From: Bradyrhizobium diazoefficiens | Lineage (GTDB): Bacteria > Pseudomonadota > Alphaproteobacteria > Rhizobiales > Xanthobacteraceae | Direction: 5' to 3' | Length of the DNA stretch: 64,000 nucleotides | Assembly: GCF_018131015.1 (NCBI RefSeq) | Contig: NZ_JAFCJJ010000031.1 | Location: 1-64,000 of the forward strand | Shown: piece after piece, positions 16,589-25,374 of the stretch | How the letters are laid out: each line of letters opens with the position of its first letter | Numbering within the stretch: position 1 is the first letter of the stretch | Made by a program: the position numbers and the translations under genes | The notes under the pieces: model-generated | The model's database searches: none | What the model was told of the DNA's origin: nothing | Seen by the model: only the letters and a program-made list of their open reading frames with translations

Positions 16589-17437
16589 CTACGCCACAGC
16601 CCTTCGTCCGATGATCGCAAAGCGCAGCTTGCCCGAGACAAAATCGATGGCGGCCACGGCGACCAGGATCATCAGGATCAGGAACGACACCTTCTGCCAT
16701 TCCAGCACGCGAATCTGCTCGGCGAGCTGAAGCCCGATGCCGCCGGCGCCGACGATGCCGATGATGGTGGCCGAGCGCGTGTTGGATTCGATGAAATAGA
16801 GCACCTGGCCGGCGATCACCGGCAGCACCTGCGGCAACAGGCCGAAGCGGATCTCGTGCAGCGCGCTGCCGCCGGAGGCGCGGATGCCCTCGACCTGCTT
16901 CTGGTCGGCGCCCTCGATCGCCTCGGAAAACAGTTTTCCGAACGCGCCGAAATCCGACACGGCGATGGCGAGCACGCCGGCGAACGGGCCGAGCCCGACC
17001 ACGTTGATCCACACCAGCGCCCAGATCAGCGTGTCGATGCCGCGGATCGAATCGAGCAAGCGGCGCACGGGGAAGCGCAGGATTTTTGACGGCACCACAT
17101 TGCGCGCCGCCAGCAGGCTGACGGGAAGTGCGAACACCGCGGCAAGCGTGGTGCCGAGCAGCGCGATCGAGAGCGTCTCGCCAAGCGCCTTCAGATAGAC
17201 CGGCAGCGACGAGCCGGGATCGGGCGGGATCATCATCAGACTGATCCAGCCGAGCTGGCTCAGCCCCGCGAAGAAGCGCTGCGGCGAGAAATCGAGGTTG
17301 ACGAGGCCGAACACGAAGATCGCGAGCGCCGCGCCCAGCATCAAGGGTGTCGCCAGCCGCGCCGAAGCGGGCCGGTCGAAGACGTCGGGATAGCGTGCGC
17401 GGATCTGCGCGGTGTCGACTTCCTGCGGCCGCGTCAC
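16589..17437 (-). CDS. phnE: Phosphonate ABC transporter permease PhnE (second copy)
   Basis: A 282-residue inner-membrane permease for phosphonate uptake, with about six hydrophobic segments. The PhnE signature around FGAFGKLFSEAIEGADQKQVEGIRASG and the late motif IIGIVGAGGIGLQLAEQIR are present. The start is GTG at 17437, overlapping the upstream permease stop (GTGA) and preceded by GGGAGG. Two different PhnE proteins side by side, as here, form a heterodimeric channel in many rhizobia. Confidence 0.9.
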   Translation of the reverse strand: MTRPQEVDTAQIRARYPDVFDRPASARLATPLMLGAALAIFVFGLVNLDFSPQRFFAGLSQLGWISLMMIPPDPGSSLPVYLKALGETLSIALLGTTLAAVFALPVSLLAARNVVPSKILRFPVRRLLDSIRGIDTLIWALVWINVVGLGPFAGVLAIAVSDFGAFGKLFSEAIEGADQKQVEGIRASGGSALHEIRFGLLPQVLPVIAGQVLYFIESNTRSATIIGIVGAGGIGLQLAEQIRVLEWQKVSFLILMILVAVAAIDFVSGKLRFAIIGRRAVA

Positions 17438-18318
17438 GTCCGCGCCTCCCTGCCGAACAGCCGGCCGCGCACCCAGCCGGTCGTGATGTCGATCAGAAAG
17501 ACTGTGACGATGATGGTCACGAGGATCGCGCTGACGTCGGAATAGTAGAACTTGCGGATCGCGACGATGAGCTCCTGGCCGATGCCGCCGGCGCCGACAA
17601 AACCCATCACCGAGGCTTCGCGCACGTTGATCTCGAAGCGCAGCAGAGCGTAGCTGGCGTAGCCGGCCGAGACCTGGGGCAGGATCGCAAAGCGCATGCA
17701 GGCGACCCAGCTCGCGCCGGTGGAGCGGATGCCCTCGACCGGCTTCATGTCGGCGTTCTCGACGATCTCCGAGAACAGCTTTCCGAGCGCGCCGGTCGAG
17801 TGGATCGCGATCGCGAGCACGCCGGCCATCGGACCGAGACCGAACGCGATGACGAAGATCAGCGCAAAAACGATGCCGGGCACCGTGCGGGCGAATTCTA
17901 GGAGGCGCCGCACCGTGAAGCGCAGCCAGGCTGCCGGCGAGGTGTTTTCGGCGGCGAGGAAATTGAGCAGGAAGGCGAGCACCGCGCCGCCCAGCGTGCC
18001 GACATAGCTGATCAGCAGCGTCTCGCCGAGCAGCTTCAGCCATTTGTGCCAGCCCCAGAACCACTCGCCGAAATCGGTCCAGACGCGCTGGCCGTTCTCG
18101 AGGGTCAGGAGGCGGTCGAAATAGCTGACGAAGTTGCCGAAATAGGTGAAGAAGGTGCGCAGATTCACCTCGGCGCCGATCGAGGCCACGATCAGCGCCG
18201 CCACGAACAGGGCGAAGCCGGCCAACAGCCGCAGCCGCTTGCGCGCAACCGCCTTGCGGTAGGTCGCGTTCAGGGCGGCGAGCTGCTGCTCGGGAAGGAT
18301 CGCAACCGCAATCGTCAT
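17434..18318 (-). CDS. phnE: Phosphonate ABC transporter permease PhnE (first copy)
   Basis: A 294-residue permease. One hydrophobic segment lies at about 30-50; the rest form the transmembrane core with STGALGKLFSEIVENADMKPVEGIRSTG and VMGFVGAGGIGQELIVAI. It is longer at the N-terminus than the second copy, with a periplasmic stretch (about 55-90). It follows phnD after 70 bp that contain an intrinsic terminator-like hairpin, which likely lowers permease synthesis relative to the binding protein. Confidence 0.9.
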   Translation of the reverse strand: MTIAVAILPEQQLAALNATYRKAVARKRLRLLAGFALFVAALIVASIGAEVNLRTFFTYFGNFVSYFDRLLTLENGQRVWTDFGEWFWGWHKWLKLLGETLLISYVGTLGGAVLAFLLNFLAAENTSPAAWLRFTVRRLLEFARTVPGIVFALIFVIAFGLGPMAGVLAIAIHSTGALGKLFSEIVENADMKPVEGIRSTGASWVACMRFAILPQVSAGYASYALLRFEINVREASVMGFVGAGGIGQELIVAIRKFYYSDVSAILVTIIVTVFLIDITTGWVRGRLFGREART

Positions 18319-18336
18319 CGAAGCCGGGGATCCATC

Positions 18337-18366
18337 AAGAAAAGAGCCGGGTCGGCGACCCGGCTC
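18337..18366 (-). terminator. Terminator-like hairpin between phnD and phnE
   Basis: A 10-bp stem GAGCCGGGTC/GACCCGGCTC with a 3-base loop (18344-18366) is followed, reading the minus strand, by TTTTCTT. It is a good partial intrinsic terminator placed after phnD and before the permeases. Confidence 0.7.
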
Positions 18367-18388
18367 GAGTGGCGTCGTCCCGACGAAC

Positions 18389-19318
18389 TCAGGACGCCTT
18401 CTTTCGCAGATTGTCGACGAACTTAATCAGCTCGATGGTCTTGTTGTAATCCTCGTTGGTGATCGGATCCCACGGCTTGTTCTTGCCGTCGGAGAGCTTC
18501 TTGAACGCCTCGGGGTTCTTCTGCGCCGAATCGAGGAAGGCCTTCTTGATGGCGGCCTTCATGTCGTCCGGCAGGTCGCTGAGATAGGCATAGGGCGAGT
18601 TGATGATGAGGTCGGATTTCACGATGATGCGGAAGTCCTCCTTCTTCATCACGGTGCCGTCGGCCGACTTCACCATGCCCTTGTTGAGCATGCGGGTCAG
18701 GTTGGAATCGTCGTCGGCGTTCCACCAGTTGGCGGCGACGTCGACCGTGCCCTGGGCCAGCGCCAGCACGGCATTCTCGTGGCTGCCGGTGAAGATGACC
18801 TTGGAGAAATAGGCGTCGGGATCGATGCCCATCTGGTTCAGCTTGAACCGGGGCATGTTGTTGCCGGAGGTCGAATTCGGATCGACGAGCCCGAGATTCT
18901 TGCCCTTGAGGTCCTCGACCTTCTGGTAGGGCGACTTCGCCAGCACATAGAACACCGAGTAATAGCCCTTCGAGCCGTCGGCGTTGACGTCGATCACGAA
19001 GGCGTCGGTCTTGACGCCGGTCAGGCGGGCGCGCGCGAACGAGGCCGGGCCGTAATAGCCGATGTGGATGTTGCCGGCGCGCTGGCCCTCGATCACGGCC
19101 GCGTAGTCGTTGGCGACGCGGAGCGTCACCTTCACGCCGAGCTCCTTCGACAAATAGTTGATGAAGGGACCGTAGCGCTCGGTGACGCCGGAGCCATTCT
19201 CGGCCGGGATCACGGCGAAGGTGATCTCCGGATATTTCGCCTTCCAGTCGTCGGCAGAAGCGGATCCGGCAAAGGTGAGCGCGGCGGCGCCGGCGAGAAC
19301 TAGTCTGCGAGTGATCAT
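18389..19318 (-). CDS. phnD: Phosphonate-binding periplasmic protein PhnD
   Basis: A 309-residue periplasmic binding protein. A signal peptide (MITRRLVLAGAAALTFAGSASA) precedes the mature DDWKAKYPEITFAVIPAENGSG. The family motif GYYGPASFARA and the SGNNMPRF, SHENAVLALAQGTVDVAANWW segments lining the phosphonate pocket are visible. It delivers phosphonates, or possibly phosphate esters, to the PhnC-PhnE importer. The start at 19318 is the only Met giving a signal peptide. Confidence 0.92.
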   Translation of the reverse strand: MITRRLVLAGAAALTFAGSASADDWKAKYPEITFAVIPAENGSGVTERYGPFINYLSKELGVKVTLRVANDYAAVIEGQRAGNIHIGYYGPASFARARLTGVKTDAFVIDVNADGSKGYYSVFYVLAKSPYQKVEDLKGKNLGLVDPNSTSGNNMPRFKLNQMGIDPDAYFSKVIFTGSHENAVLALAQGTVDVAANWWNADDDSNLTRMLNKGMVKSADGTVMKKEDFRIIVKSDLIINSPYAYLSDLPDDMKAAIKKAFLDSAQKNPEAFKKLSDGKNKPWDPITNEDYNKTIELIKFVDNLRKKAS

Positions 19319-19383
19319 GATACCCTCTTCATCGGTTGGGTCGGTTGACGCAAAGACTGGCAACTGCAGAGAAGCGATGCGGC

Positions 19384-20193
19384 TCAGGCGGCGGCGGCCG
19401 TTCCAAGCGCCGGGACACCCTCGGGCGCCGGCGCAGGCACGCCGCCCAGGACGTCGGCGGCCTCGAGATCGTAGAGCTCGCGCGCGACGAGGTCGGTGAG
19501 CGCGGACGGCGCGCCGTCGAACACCACGCGGCCCGCGGCCATGCCGATCAGGCGGTCGCAATAGGCGCGCGCCAGATCGAGCGAATGCAGATTGCAGAGC
19601 ACGGTGATGCCGAAATGCTTGTTGATGCGCAGCAGCGCATCCATCACGATCTTGGTGTTGCGCGGGTCGAGCGAGGCGATCGGCTCGTCGGCGAGGATGA
19701 TGTCGGGCTGCTGCACCAGCGCTCGCGCGATCGCGACGCGCTGCTGCTGGCCGCCGGAGAGCTGGTCGGCGCGCTGGGCGGCGAGCGAGGCGATGTCGAA
19801 CTGCTCCAGCGCCGACAGCGCCAGCGCCTTGTCGTGCTCGGGCCAGACCTGCGACAGCGAGCGCCAGGCCGGCATCGTGGCGAGACGTCCCATCAGGACG
19901 TTGGTCAGCACGTCGAGCCGGCCAACCAGGTTGAACTGCTGGAAGATCATCGCCGACCGCGCCCGCCACTGCCGCAGCTCCCTGCCGCGCAGCGCGGTAA
20001 CGTCGAGGCGGTCGAACAGGATGCGGCCCTGCGTCGGCGTCACCAGGCGGTTGATGGTTCGCAGCAGGGTCGACTTGCCGGCGCCGGAGCGCCCGATCAC
20101 ACCGACGAAGCCGCCGGGAGAAATTTCAAACGAGGCGTCGTCCACCGCGGCTTTCGTGCCGAAGCGGCATGTCAGACCTTCCACCACCAGCAT
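19384..20193 (-). CDS. phnC: Phosphonate ABC transporter ATP-binding protein PhnC
   Basis: A 269-residue ATPase. Walker A is GRSGAGKST, the signature is LSGGQQQRVAIARAL and Walker B is IILADEPIASLDP; the D-loop and His switch NLHSLDLAR follow. An Ala/Pro-rich tail of about 25 residues is unusual. It is the first gene of the minus-strand phnC-phnD-phnE1-phnE2 operon and has a Pho box upstream. Confidence 0.92.
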   Translation of the reverse strand: MLVVEGLTCRFGTKAAVDDASFEISPGGFVGVIGRSGAGKSTLLRTINRLVTPTQGRILFDRLDVTALRGRELRQWRARSAMIFQQFNLVGRLDVLTNVLMGRLATMPAWRSLSQVWPEHDKALALSALEQFDIASLAAQRADQLSGGQQQRVAIARALVQQPDIILADEPIASLDPRNTKIVMDALLRINKHFGITVLCNLHSLDLARAYCDRLIGMAAGRVVFDGAPSALTDLVARELYDLEAADVLGGVPAPAPEGVPALGTAAAA

Positions 20194-20236
20194 GCAGGGC
20201 TCCAGATTAGCTGGCTGTCACCGCTAACGCCGAGGC

Positions 20237-20254
20237 TTGACACTTGTGTGACAT
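20237..20254 (-). promoter_or_regulatory. Pho box for the phnCDE operon
   Basis: Reading the minus strand, ATGTCAC (20254-20248) and GTGTCAA (20243-20237) are 11 bp apart, the spacing and core (TGTCA) of PhoB binding repeats. It lies 44 bp from the phnC start. Confidence 0.65.
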
Positions 20255-20291
20255 GCGCGGTGCAATGCGGCGATCCTACGCAGCTCATCCC

Positions 20292-20320
20292 CTGTCATCG
20301 CTTCGTCATGACTCTGTCAT
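20292..20320 (+). promoter_or_regulatory. Triple-repeat Pho box for the phnM operon
   Basis: CTGTCAT (20292), TCGTCAT (20303) and CTGTCAT (20314) follow each other at exact 11-bp steps, matching the PhoB consensus CTGTCAT-N4 in two overlapping boxes. It ends 48 bp before the next ATG. It predicts strong induction by phosphate starvation. Confidence 0.85.
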
Positions 20321-20368
20321 CAAGCCGCTCGAAGACAGGCGCCCGCCCTCGAGCTTTCCGGATGCAAC

Positions 20369-21028
20369 ATGGTCGCCATACTGCTCTCGAACCAACCGAC
20401 CATCGATCCCACGGCGAAGCTGCACGAGACCAGGCTCGGCGCCTATACCGAGGTGGGCGCGCGCACGATCCTGCACGAGGTCACGATGGGCGATTACTCC
20501 TACGTCGTGAACGATGCCCAGATCACCTACACGACTATCGGAAAATTCTGCTCGATCGCGGCGATGACGCGGATCAACCCCGGCAACCATCCGATGCATC
20601 GCGCCACGCAAGCGCATTTCACCTACCGCTCCAGCGCCTATTTCCCGGGCGAGAGCGACGATACCGAGTTCTTCGACTGGCGGCGCCAGCATCACGTCCA
20701 TATCGGTCATGACGTCTGGATCGGCCATGGCGCGATCGTGCTGCCGGGCCGCAACATCGGCACCGGTGCGGTGATCGCAGCCGGCGCCATCGTCACGAAG
20801 GACGTGCCGGCCTTCACCATCGTCGCCGGCAACCCGGCGCGCGTCGTGCGGCGCCGGTTCTCGGAAGAGATTGCAGGGCGGCTGGCCAGGCTCGCCTGGT
20901 GGGACTGGAATCACGACAAATTGCGTGCAGCGCTGCCCGATTTCCGCAAGCTCGCGATTGAAGAATTCCTGTCGGCATACGAAGCAGGGACGCATTCCCC
21001 TGCGGGCAAACGAAGCGTGGTCGCGTGA
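20369..21028 (+). CDS. Hexapeptide-repeat acyltransferase of phosphonate metabolism
   Basis: A 219-residue left-handed beta-helix acetyltransferase, with hexapeptide repeats from about residue 10 to 160 (IGKFCSIAAMTRINPGNHP, then HIGHDVWIGHGAIVLPGRNIGTGAVIAAGAIVTKDV). It resembles the xenobiotic/phosphonate-associated transferases often found beside C-P lyase genes. Its acceptor is not known with certainty; aminophosphonate or sugar intermediates are candidates. It overlaps phnM by GTGA and stands right after the Pho box, so it is in the phosphate-starvation regulon. Confidence 0.83.
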   Translation: MVAILLSNQPTIDPTAKLHETRLGAYTEVGARTILHEVTMGDYSYVVNDAQITYTTIGKFCSIAAMTRINPGNHPMHRATQAHFTYRSSAYFPGESDDTEFFDWRRQHHVHIGHDVWIGHGAIVLPGRNIGTGAVIAAGAIVTKDVPAFTIVAGNPARVVRRRFSEEIAGRLARLAWWDWNHDKLRAALPDFRKLAIEEFLSAYEAGTHSPAGKRSVVA

Positions 21029-22218
21029 CGGACATTTTCATCGAGGGCGGGCGGGCCCTGATCGGCGCCGAGCTGGTCGAAACCTCACTCGCCGTATCCG
21101 GACCGGACATTGCGCGGATCGACGCGCCCCGCGGCCGCGCGCAGCTTGCGATCGATGCGCGCAATCTGCTGGTGCTGCCCGGCATCGTCGACCTGCACGG
21201 CGACGCCTTCGAGCGGCAGATGATGCCGCGCGCCGGCGTCGACTTTCCGATCGACGTCGCGCTCGCCGACACCGACCGCCAGGTCATCGGCAACGGCATC
21301 ACCACGGTGTTCCACGCCACCACCTGGTCGTGGGAGCCGGGCCTGCGCAGCGGCGACAATGCGCGGCGCCTGCTCGAGGCGATCGAGCGGCAGCGTCCGC
21401 AATTTTGCGCCGATACCCGCTTCCATTTGCGCCACGAGACCTACAATCTCGACGCCGAGGCCGAGATCGGCGAGTGGCTCGCGGAGGGCCGCGTCGACCT
21501 GTTCGCCTTCAACGACCACATGGACGGCACCGTCGCCGACACGGCGAAGCCGCGCAAGCGCAACCGCATGGTGGAGCGCACCGGCCTGTCGGCCGAGGAT
21601 TTCGACGCCGTGGTCGCCCATGTGGTATCGCGCGCCGCCGAGGTGCCGGCGTCGATCAACAGGCTCGCCGCTGCCGCCCGCGCGGCGGGCGTCCGCATGC
21701 TGTCGCATGACGACGCGACGCCGGCGATGCGCCGGGAGTTTCGCGACCTCGGCGTGACCATCGCCGAGTTTCCGATCAACGAGGAGACGGCGCGCGAGGC
21801 CGCACATCATGGCGATGCCATCGTCTATGGCGCGCCGAACGTCGTCCGCGGCGGCAGCCATACCGGCTGGACCAGGGCGTCCGACATGATCGCAAAGGGG
21901 CTCTGCTCGGTGCTGGCATCGGACTATTACTATCCGGCGCCCCTGCTCGCGGCGTTCCGGCTCGCCGCCGACGGCGTGCTGCCGCTGGCGGACGCCTGGC
22001 GGCTCGTCTCGGCCGCGCCGGCGCAGGCCACCGGCCTTTCCGATCGCGGCATACTCGCCGCAGGGCGCCGCGCCGACATTCTCCTCGTTGACGGTAGCGT
22101 GCCGCTGCGGCCGCGGCTGGTCGCGGTGATCGCTGCAGGCCGGCTCGTGCATGTCTGCGATGCGACGCGGCTGCACGGCGCGGCAACGACGCCGCGTGAG
22201 GCTGTCGGTGCGGCATAA
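21025..22218 (+). CDS. phnM: Alpha-D-ribose 1-methylphosphonate 5-triphosphate diphosphatase PhnM
   Basis: PhnM (397 aa) removes pyrophosphate from ribose 1-alkylphosphonate 5-triphosphate before C-P bond cleavage. It is an amidohydrolase-type metal enzyme: the first metal motif is IVDLHGDAFERQMMPR, with later ligands in HLRHETYN, LSHDDATP and VLASDYYYPA. The start is GTG 21025, overlapping the transferase stop. The partner enzymes PhnG-L and PhnJ are not in this window, so the pathway must be completed elsewhere. Confidence 0.92.
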   Translation: MTDIFIEGGRALIGAELVETSLAVSGPDIARIDAPRGRAQLAIDARNLLVLPGIVDLHGDAFERQMMPRAGVDFPIDVALADTDRQVIGNGITTVFHATTWSWEPGLRSGDNARRLLEAIERQRPQFCADTRFHLRHETYNLDAEAEIGEWLAEGRVDLFAFNDHMDGTVADTAKPRKRNRMVERTGLSAEDFDAVVAHVVSRAAEVPASINRLAAAARAAGVRMLSHDDATPAMRREFRDLGVTIAEFPINEETAREAAHHGDAIVYGAPNVVRGGSHTGWTRASDMIAKGLCSVLASDYYYPAPLLAAFRLAADGVLPLADAWRLVSAAPAQATGLSDRGILAAGRRADILLVDGSVPLRPRLVAVIAAGRLVHVCDATRLHGAATTPREAVGAA

Positions 22219-22236
22219 ACCGGCTATGTTCGGGCA

Positions 22237-22935
22237 ATGACAGGCTTTCCCCGCTACGCGATCTACTATTCCGCCGCTGCCGACAACGCGCTCACCCGCT
22301 TCGGCGCGGAGCTGCTCGGCTACGACGCCCACACCGGCAACGAGCTGCCGTTCCCGGACGCGGCGCTGCGCACCGCGCCGGATTGGCGCGAGATCAGCGC
22401 CGATCCCCGCAAATACGGCTTTCACGCCACGCTGAAGGCGCCGATGGCGCTGGCACCCGGGACAAGCGAGGCCGGGCTCGCGGCAGCCTGCGCGGCGTTC
22501 GCCGGACAGCCGCGGCCGATCCCGCTGATCCGCCCCGTCGTCGATTCCATCAGCGGCTTCATCGCCGTGATTCCGGCCGCGCCGGTCAACGAGCTCAAAG
22601 AGCTTGCCGCCGACTGCGTCCGCGATTTCGACGGTTTTCGCGCCGCTCTGTCCGCGGACGATCGCGCCCGGCGCAGGCCCGAGAAGCTGAGCGAACGGCA
22701 GCGCGACTATCTCGACCGCTGGGGCTATCCCTATGTCATGGAGCAGTTCCGCTTCCACATGACGCTGACGGGACGGCTCGACGACGAGAGGCGCGGGCCG
22801 ATCCTTAAGATGCTGCGCGGAAGGTTCGCGACGCTCAGGCTCGAGACGATTGCAATCGATCGCATCGCGCTGTTCAAGCAGCACGACGCCGGGGCGCGCT
22901 TCCGCATCATCGGCGAGTGGGCCTTGACGCGGTAG
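22237..22935 (+). CDS. DUF1045 protein, putative 2H phosphoesterase of phosphonate metabolism
   Basis: A 232-residue soluble protein of the DUF1045 family, known from phosphonate loci. Two HxT motifs, GFHATLKAP (about residue 65) and RFHMTLTG (about 170), are the hallmark of the 2H phosphoesterase fold; in several bacteria such proteins, or PhnP, open the cyclic ribose 1,2-phosphate left by C-P lyase. It starts 18 bp after phnM. The assignment to a cyclic phosphodiesterase is inference from fold and context. Confidence 0.85.
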   Translation: MTGFPRYAIYYSAAADNALTRFGAELLGYDAHTGNELPFPDAALRTAPDWREISADPRKYGFHATLKAPMALAPGTSEAGLAAACAAFAGQPRPIPLIRPVVDSISGFIAVIPAAPVNELKELAADCVRDFDGFRAALSADDRARRRPEKLSERQRDYLDRWGYPYVMEQFRFHMTLTGRLDDERRGPILKMLRGRFATLRLETIAIDRIALFKQHDAGARFRIIGEWALTR

Positions 22936-22937
22936 GC

Positions 22938-23648
22938 TCACCCGCTAGCGAGATTGAAACCGAGCGCCACGATCCCCACGAGGATGAGGCTGGTCGCCCA
23001 GATGGCGTCCAGGTTGAACCAGCTTCGCGACACGAACCTCAATCCGAGATAGCGGTAGACCAGCCACGCCAATAATCCGCCGCCGCTGATCATGGCGGCC
23101 ACGTGCACCAGGGACACCAGCATCGCCATCCCGAGATTTGCGCTCATCAGCGCGCCGGCGGCCTCGTGGCCGGCGTCGAGCTCGAAGGCGCGGCAGAGCC
23201 CGAGATAGATCGGCACCAGCATCAGGGCGGCGCCGTGCGCAATGGCGACGGCAAAGGACCAGAGCGCCAATTGCGTCGGCGGAATTCGCGCCAGCATGCG
23301 TGGATGCCCCCGCTCGATCAGCCGATAGACGCCGAAGCCGATGACGACAAGGCTCGCACTGATCTGGATCGAACGCTGCCACTCGGCCAGCACCAGCAGG
23401 AACGCAAACGGCAACAGCACGAGAAGTGTTGCGAGCAGATGTCCGGCCGCTAAGGCCCACAACGCGCGGAACAGCGCGCGCGGGCTCTTGTCCATCAGAC
23501 CGGCCGAGACGGCGAGCGGCCATCCCATGGCCGGATTGAGGCCGTGATAGAGGCCGCTGGCGACAAGAGCGAGCCACAGCCAGCCGAGCGCCGGGCCCGC
23601 CCGTCCCCAATCTAGGCCGACGGATAGCAAAAGGAGTCCGTCGAGCAA
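22938..23648 (-). CDS. Multi-pass membrane protein paired with methanethiol oxidase
   Basis: A 236-residue membrane protein with about six or seven hydrophobic segments and the motif SGLYHGLNPAMGWPLAVS near the N-terminus. That resembles the His-rich first helix of NicO/HupE-like metal transporters, but I do not assign a family firmly. The start appears to be TTG 23648, 37 bp inside the end of the methanethiol oxidase gene; the exact start is uncertain. The overlap implies cotranslation with that enzyme and perhaps a role in moving a sulfur compound or a metal. Confidence 0.7.
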   Translation of the reverse strand: MLDGLLLLSVGLDWGRAGPALGWLWLALVASGLYHGLNPAMGWPLAVSAGLMDKSPRALFRALWALAAGHLLATLLVLLPFAFLLVLAEWQRSIQISASLVVIGFGVYRLIERGHPRMLARIPPTQLALWSFAVAIAHGAALMLVPIYLGLCRAFELDAGHEAAGALMSANLGMAMLVSLVHVAAMISGGGLLAWLVYRYLGLRFVSRSWFNLDAIWATSLILVGIVALGFNLASG

Positions 23649-25012
23649 TCGCCGCCCTCCAGCCTGATCTGGTGCGCGCGATATCCGTCGGGGAAGCTCA
23701 CGAAATAGTTCTTGTCGAGCTCGAGGCCGCCGTTGAGACCGGCATTGGCCATGACCTCCACACCGGGAACGCCGCCGGGATAGAACTGGTCATCCCAGGT
23801 GGAATAGAGCGAATTGGTCCAGTACACGCGTTTGCCGTCGCGGCTGATCTCGACCATCTGCGGACCGGCCGCGAACGCCTTGCCGTTCGGATGGGGCGTG
23901 CGGCGCGCGATGCCGCCGATGTGGACCGAACCGGCAAGCTTCGGCTTGCGCGGGTCGGTCACGTCGTACTGGCGCATTTCACCCGTACCCCAGCACGAGA
24001 CGTAGAGAAAGCGGTCGTCCATCGACAGATCGATGTCGGTCACCAGCGGCGGCACGGCGCCAAAGCCCTGCAGCAGCGGCGGGAGCTGCTCCTTCGGCGC
24101 GGGCTCAGGCGGGATCGTTGCCGTCTTCTCCGCGTGGAATTTTCCGCCTTCGCGCCACCAGGTCCAGATCGAAGCTTCGAGATTGGTGGTGTCGACCACG
24201 ACGCCCACGAAGCCGTATTCGCGAACCGGATCGTGGGCGGGGCGCACCTCCAGCGCCATCTGATGATTGGCGCCGAGGTCGATGGTCTGCACGTTGCGGC
24301 GGGCGCTGAGATCCCAGAAATGCAGATGATGGCCGTATTTGTTCGCCAGCAGGTCTTCCGGCACGATCCCGTTCTCGAACTGCGGCGGCAACGCCCATTC
24401 GCTCGTCACCATGTAGTCGCGCGGCAGGTTCCACCAGAAATCATAGTGCCGCGTCTGCGGCCCGCGGTCGATCTCCCAGCGTCCGAGCACCTCGAACGTC
24501 TCGCAATCCATGACGAAGACGCCGGGAGGCCCGTTGGTGCCGTCCTTGCCGCCGCCGCCCAGCGTGCTCACATAGATGCCGCCCGGCCCGCAATGGATGG
24601 TATGCGGCCGCGAATAGCCGGTCTTGCTGAAGACTTCCTCGGGCTCGATGATCTTGTGGATTTTCGCTTTGGTCGGATCGGGCTTGGTGTCGATGATGTA
24701 GATCCGCGACGAGCGCAGCCCGGGGATGACGAGATAGCGACGCTCGACGAAGGCGTGTCCGGCGAGCGGCGACAGCGCGGAGGAGCAGGCATTCCAGCCG
24801 AAGTGATGAAACTCATCGCCCTTGTTGGGCATCGTCACGGTATGGACAATCTGGCTGTAGGTCGGCGATCCCGGCTTGACGTCGATCACCGCGAGCGCAT
24901 CCGGCTTTGAGAAATCCGGACTGAGCAGCAGCGTATAGGCAAAGTTCTCCGCGGGTGCTTCCATCGCAAGCTTCGGCGATGCGTGGAAAGTGGGATCCGG
25001 CCTCATCGTCAT
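23612..25012 (-). CDS. Methanethiol oxidase (selenium-binding protein SBP56 family)
   Basis: A 466-residue protein of the SBP56 family, whose characterised bacterial member MtoX oxidises methanethiol to formaldehyde, hydrogen sulfide and hydrogen peroxide with copper. Family motifs are the conserved Cys in FHHFGWNACSSAL (C76), RPHTIHCGPGG, DFWWNLPRDYMVTSEWA, and HIGGIARRTPHPNGKAFAAGPQMVE, in a beta-propeller. The start ATG 25012 has GGAGG at 7 bases. No export signal is obvious, unlike periplasmic MtoX, and the SCO1/MauG accessory genes of Hyphomicrobium are absent. A membrane protein gene overlaps its end. Confidence 0.85.
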   Translation of the reverse strand: MTMRPDPTFHASPKLAMEAPAENFAYTLLLSPDFSKPDALAVIDVKPGSPTYSQIVHTVTMPNKGDEFHHFGWNACSSALSPLAGHAFVERRYLVIPGLRSSRIYIIDTKPDPTKAKIHKIIEPEEVFSKTGYSRPHTIHCGPGGIYVSTLGGGGKDGTNGPPGVFVMDCETFEVLGRWEIDRGPQTRHYDFWWNLPRDYMVTSEWALPPQFENGIVPEDLLANKYGHHLHFWDLSARRNVQTIDLGANHQMALEVRPAHDPVREYGFVGVVVDTTNLEASIWTWWREGGKFHAEKTATIPPEPAPKEQLPPLLQGFGAVPPLVTDIDLSMDDRFLYVSCWGTGEMRQYDVTDPRKPKLAGSVHIGGIARRTPHPNGKAFAAGPQMVEISRDGKRVYWTNSLYSTWDDQFYPGGVPGVEVMANAGLNGGLELDKNYFVSFPDGYRAHQIRLEGGDCSTDSFCYPSA

Positions 25013-25231
25013 GGCACTGCCTCCCTGTTCTGTCGGTTTGCACCAGCCTGGCCCGGGATAGCGGCAGAATGAAGAGTGGTTATGCGATGTCTTGAAATGC
25101 CCCGCGAGCCCGGTTGGCAAGCGGATGATACGTCATCGCCGGACTGCGGGAAACCGGCCGAGCCGCGCTAGTTGACGCCTTCGGCCAAACGGGCTGATCA
25201 AATGTGACGAGAGCGCGTCCACACACTCGGT

Positions 25232-25348
25232 GTCGTCCCGGCGAAGGCCGGGACCCATAACGACAGGGAGCGGTTATGGCGCACGCTGGCAACTCCGAGT
25301 CGTCGCAAAACTATTGCTGCGGCGTGCTAAGCTCGTCCGGGACGACGG
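25232..25348. repeat. Intergenic palindromic repeat (GTCGTCCCGGCGAAGGCCGGGAC family)
   Basis: GTCGTCCCGG with its hairpin partner GGCCGGGAC, and a distant inverted GTCCGGGACGAC end near 25336, form a composite repeat related to the perfect copy at 63640-63758. The 360-bp gap 25013-25374 between methanethiol oxidase and the aldolase gene otherwise shows nothing. Confidence 0.65.
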
Positions 25349-25374
25349 CGGAGATTCCGGTTGGCAGCCGCGCG

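Noticed and set aside
21085..22941. A 618-residue open frame antisense to phnM and the DUF1045 gene
   Set aside because: Arg/Asp/His-rich, no domains, and it mirrors two genes with clear motifs; a high-GC antisense artefact.
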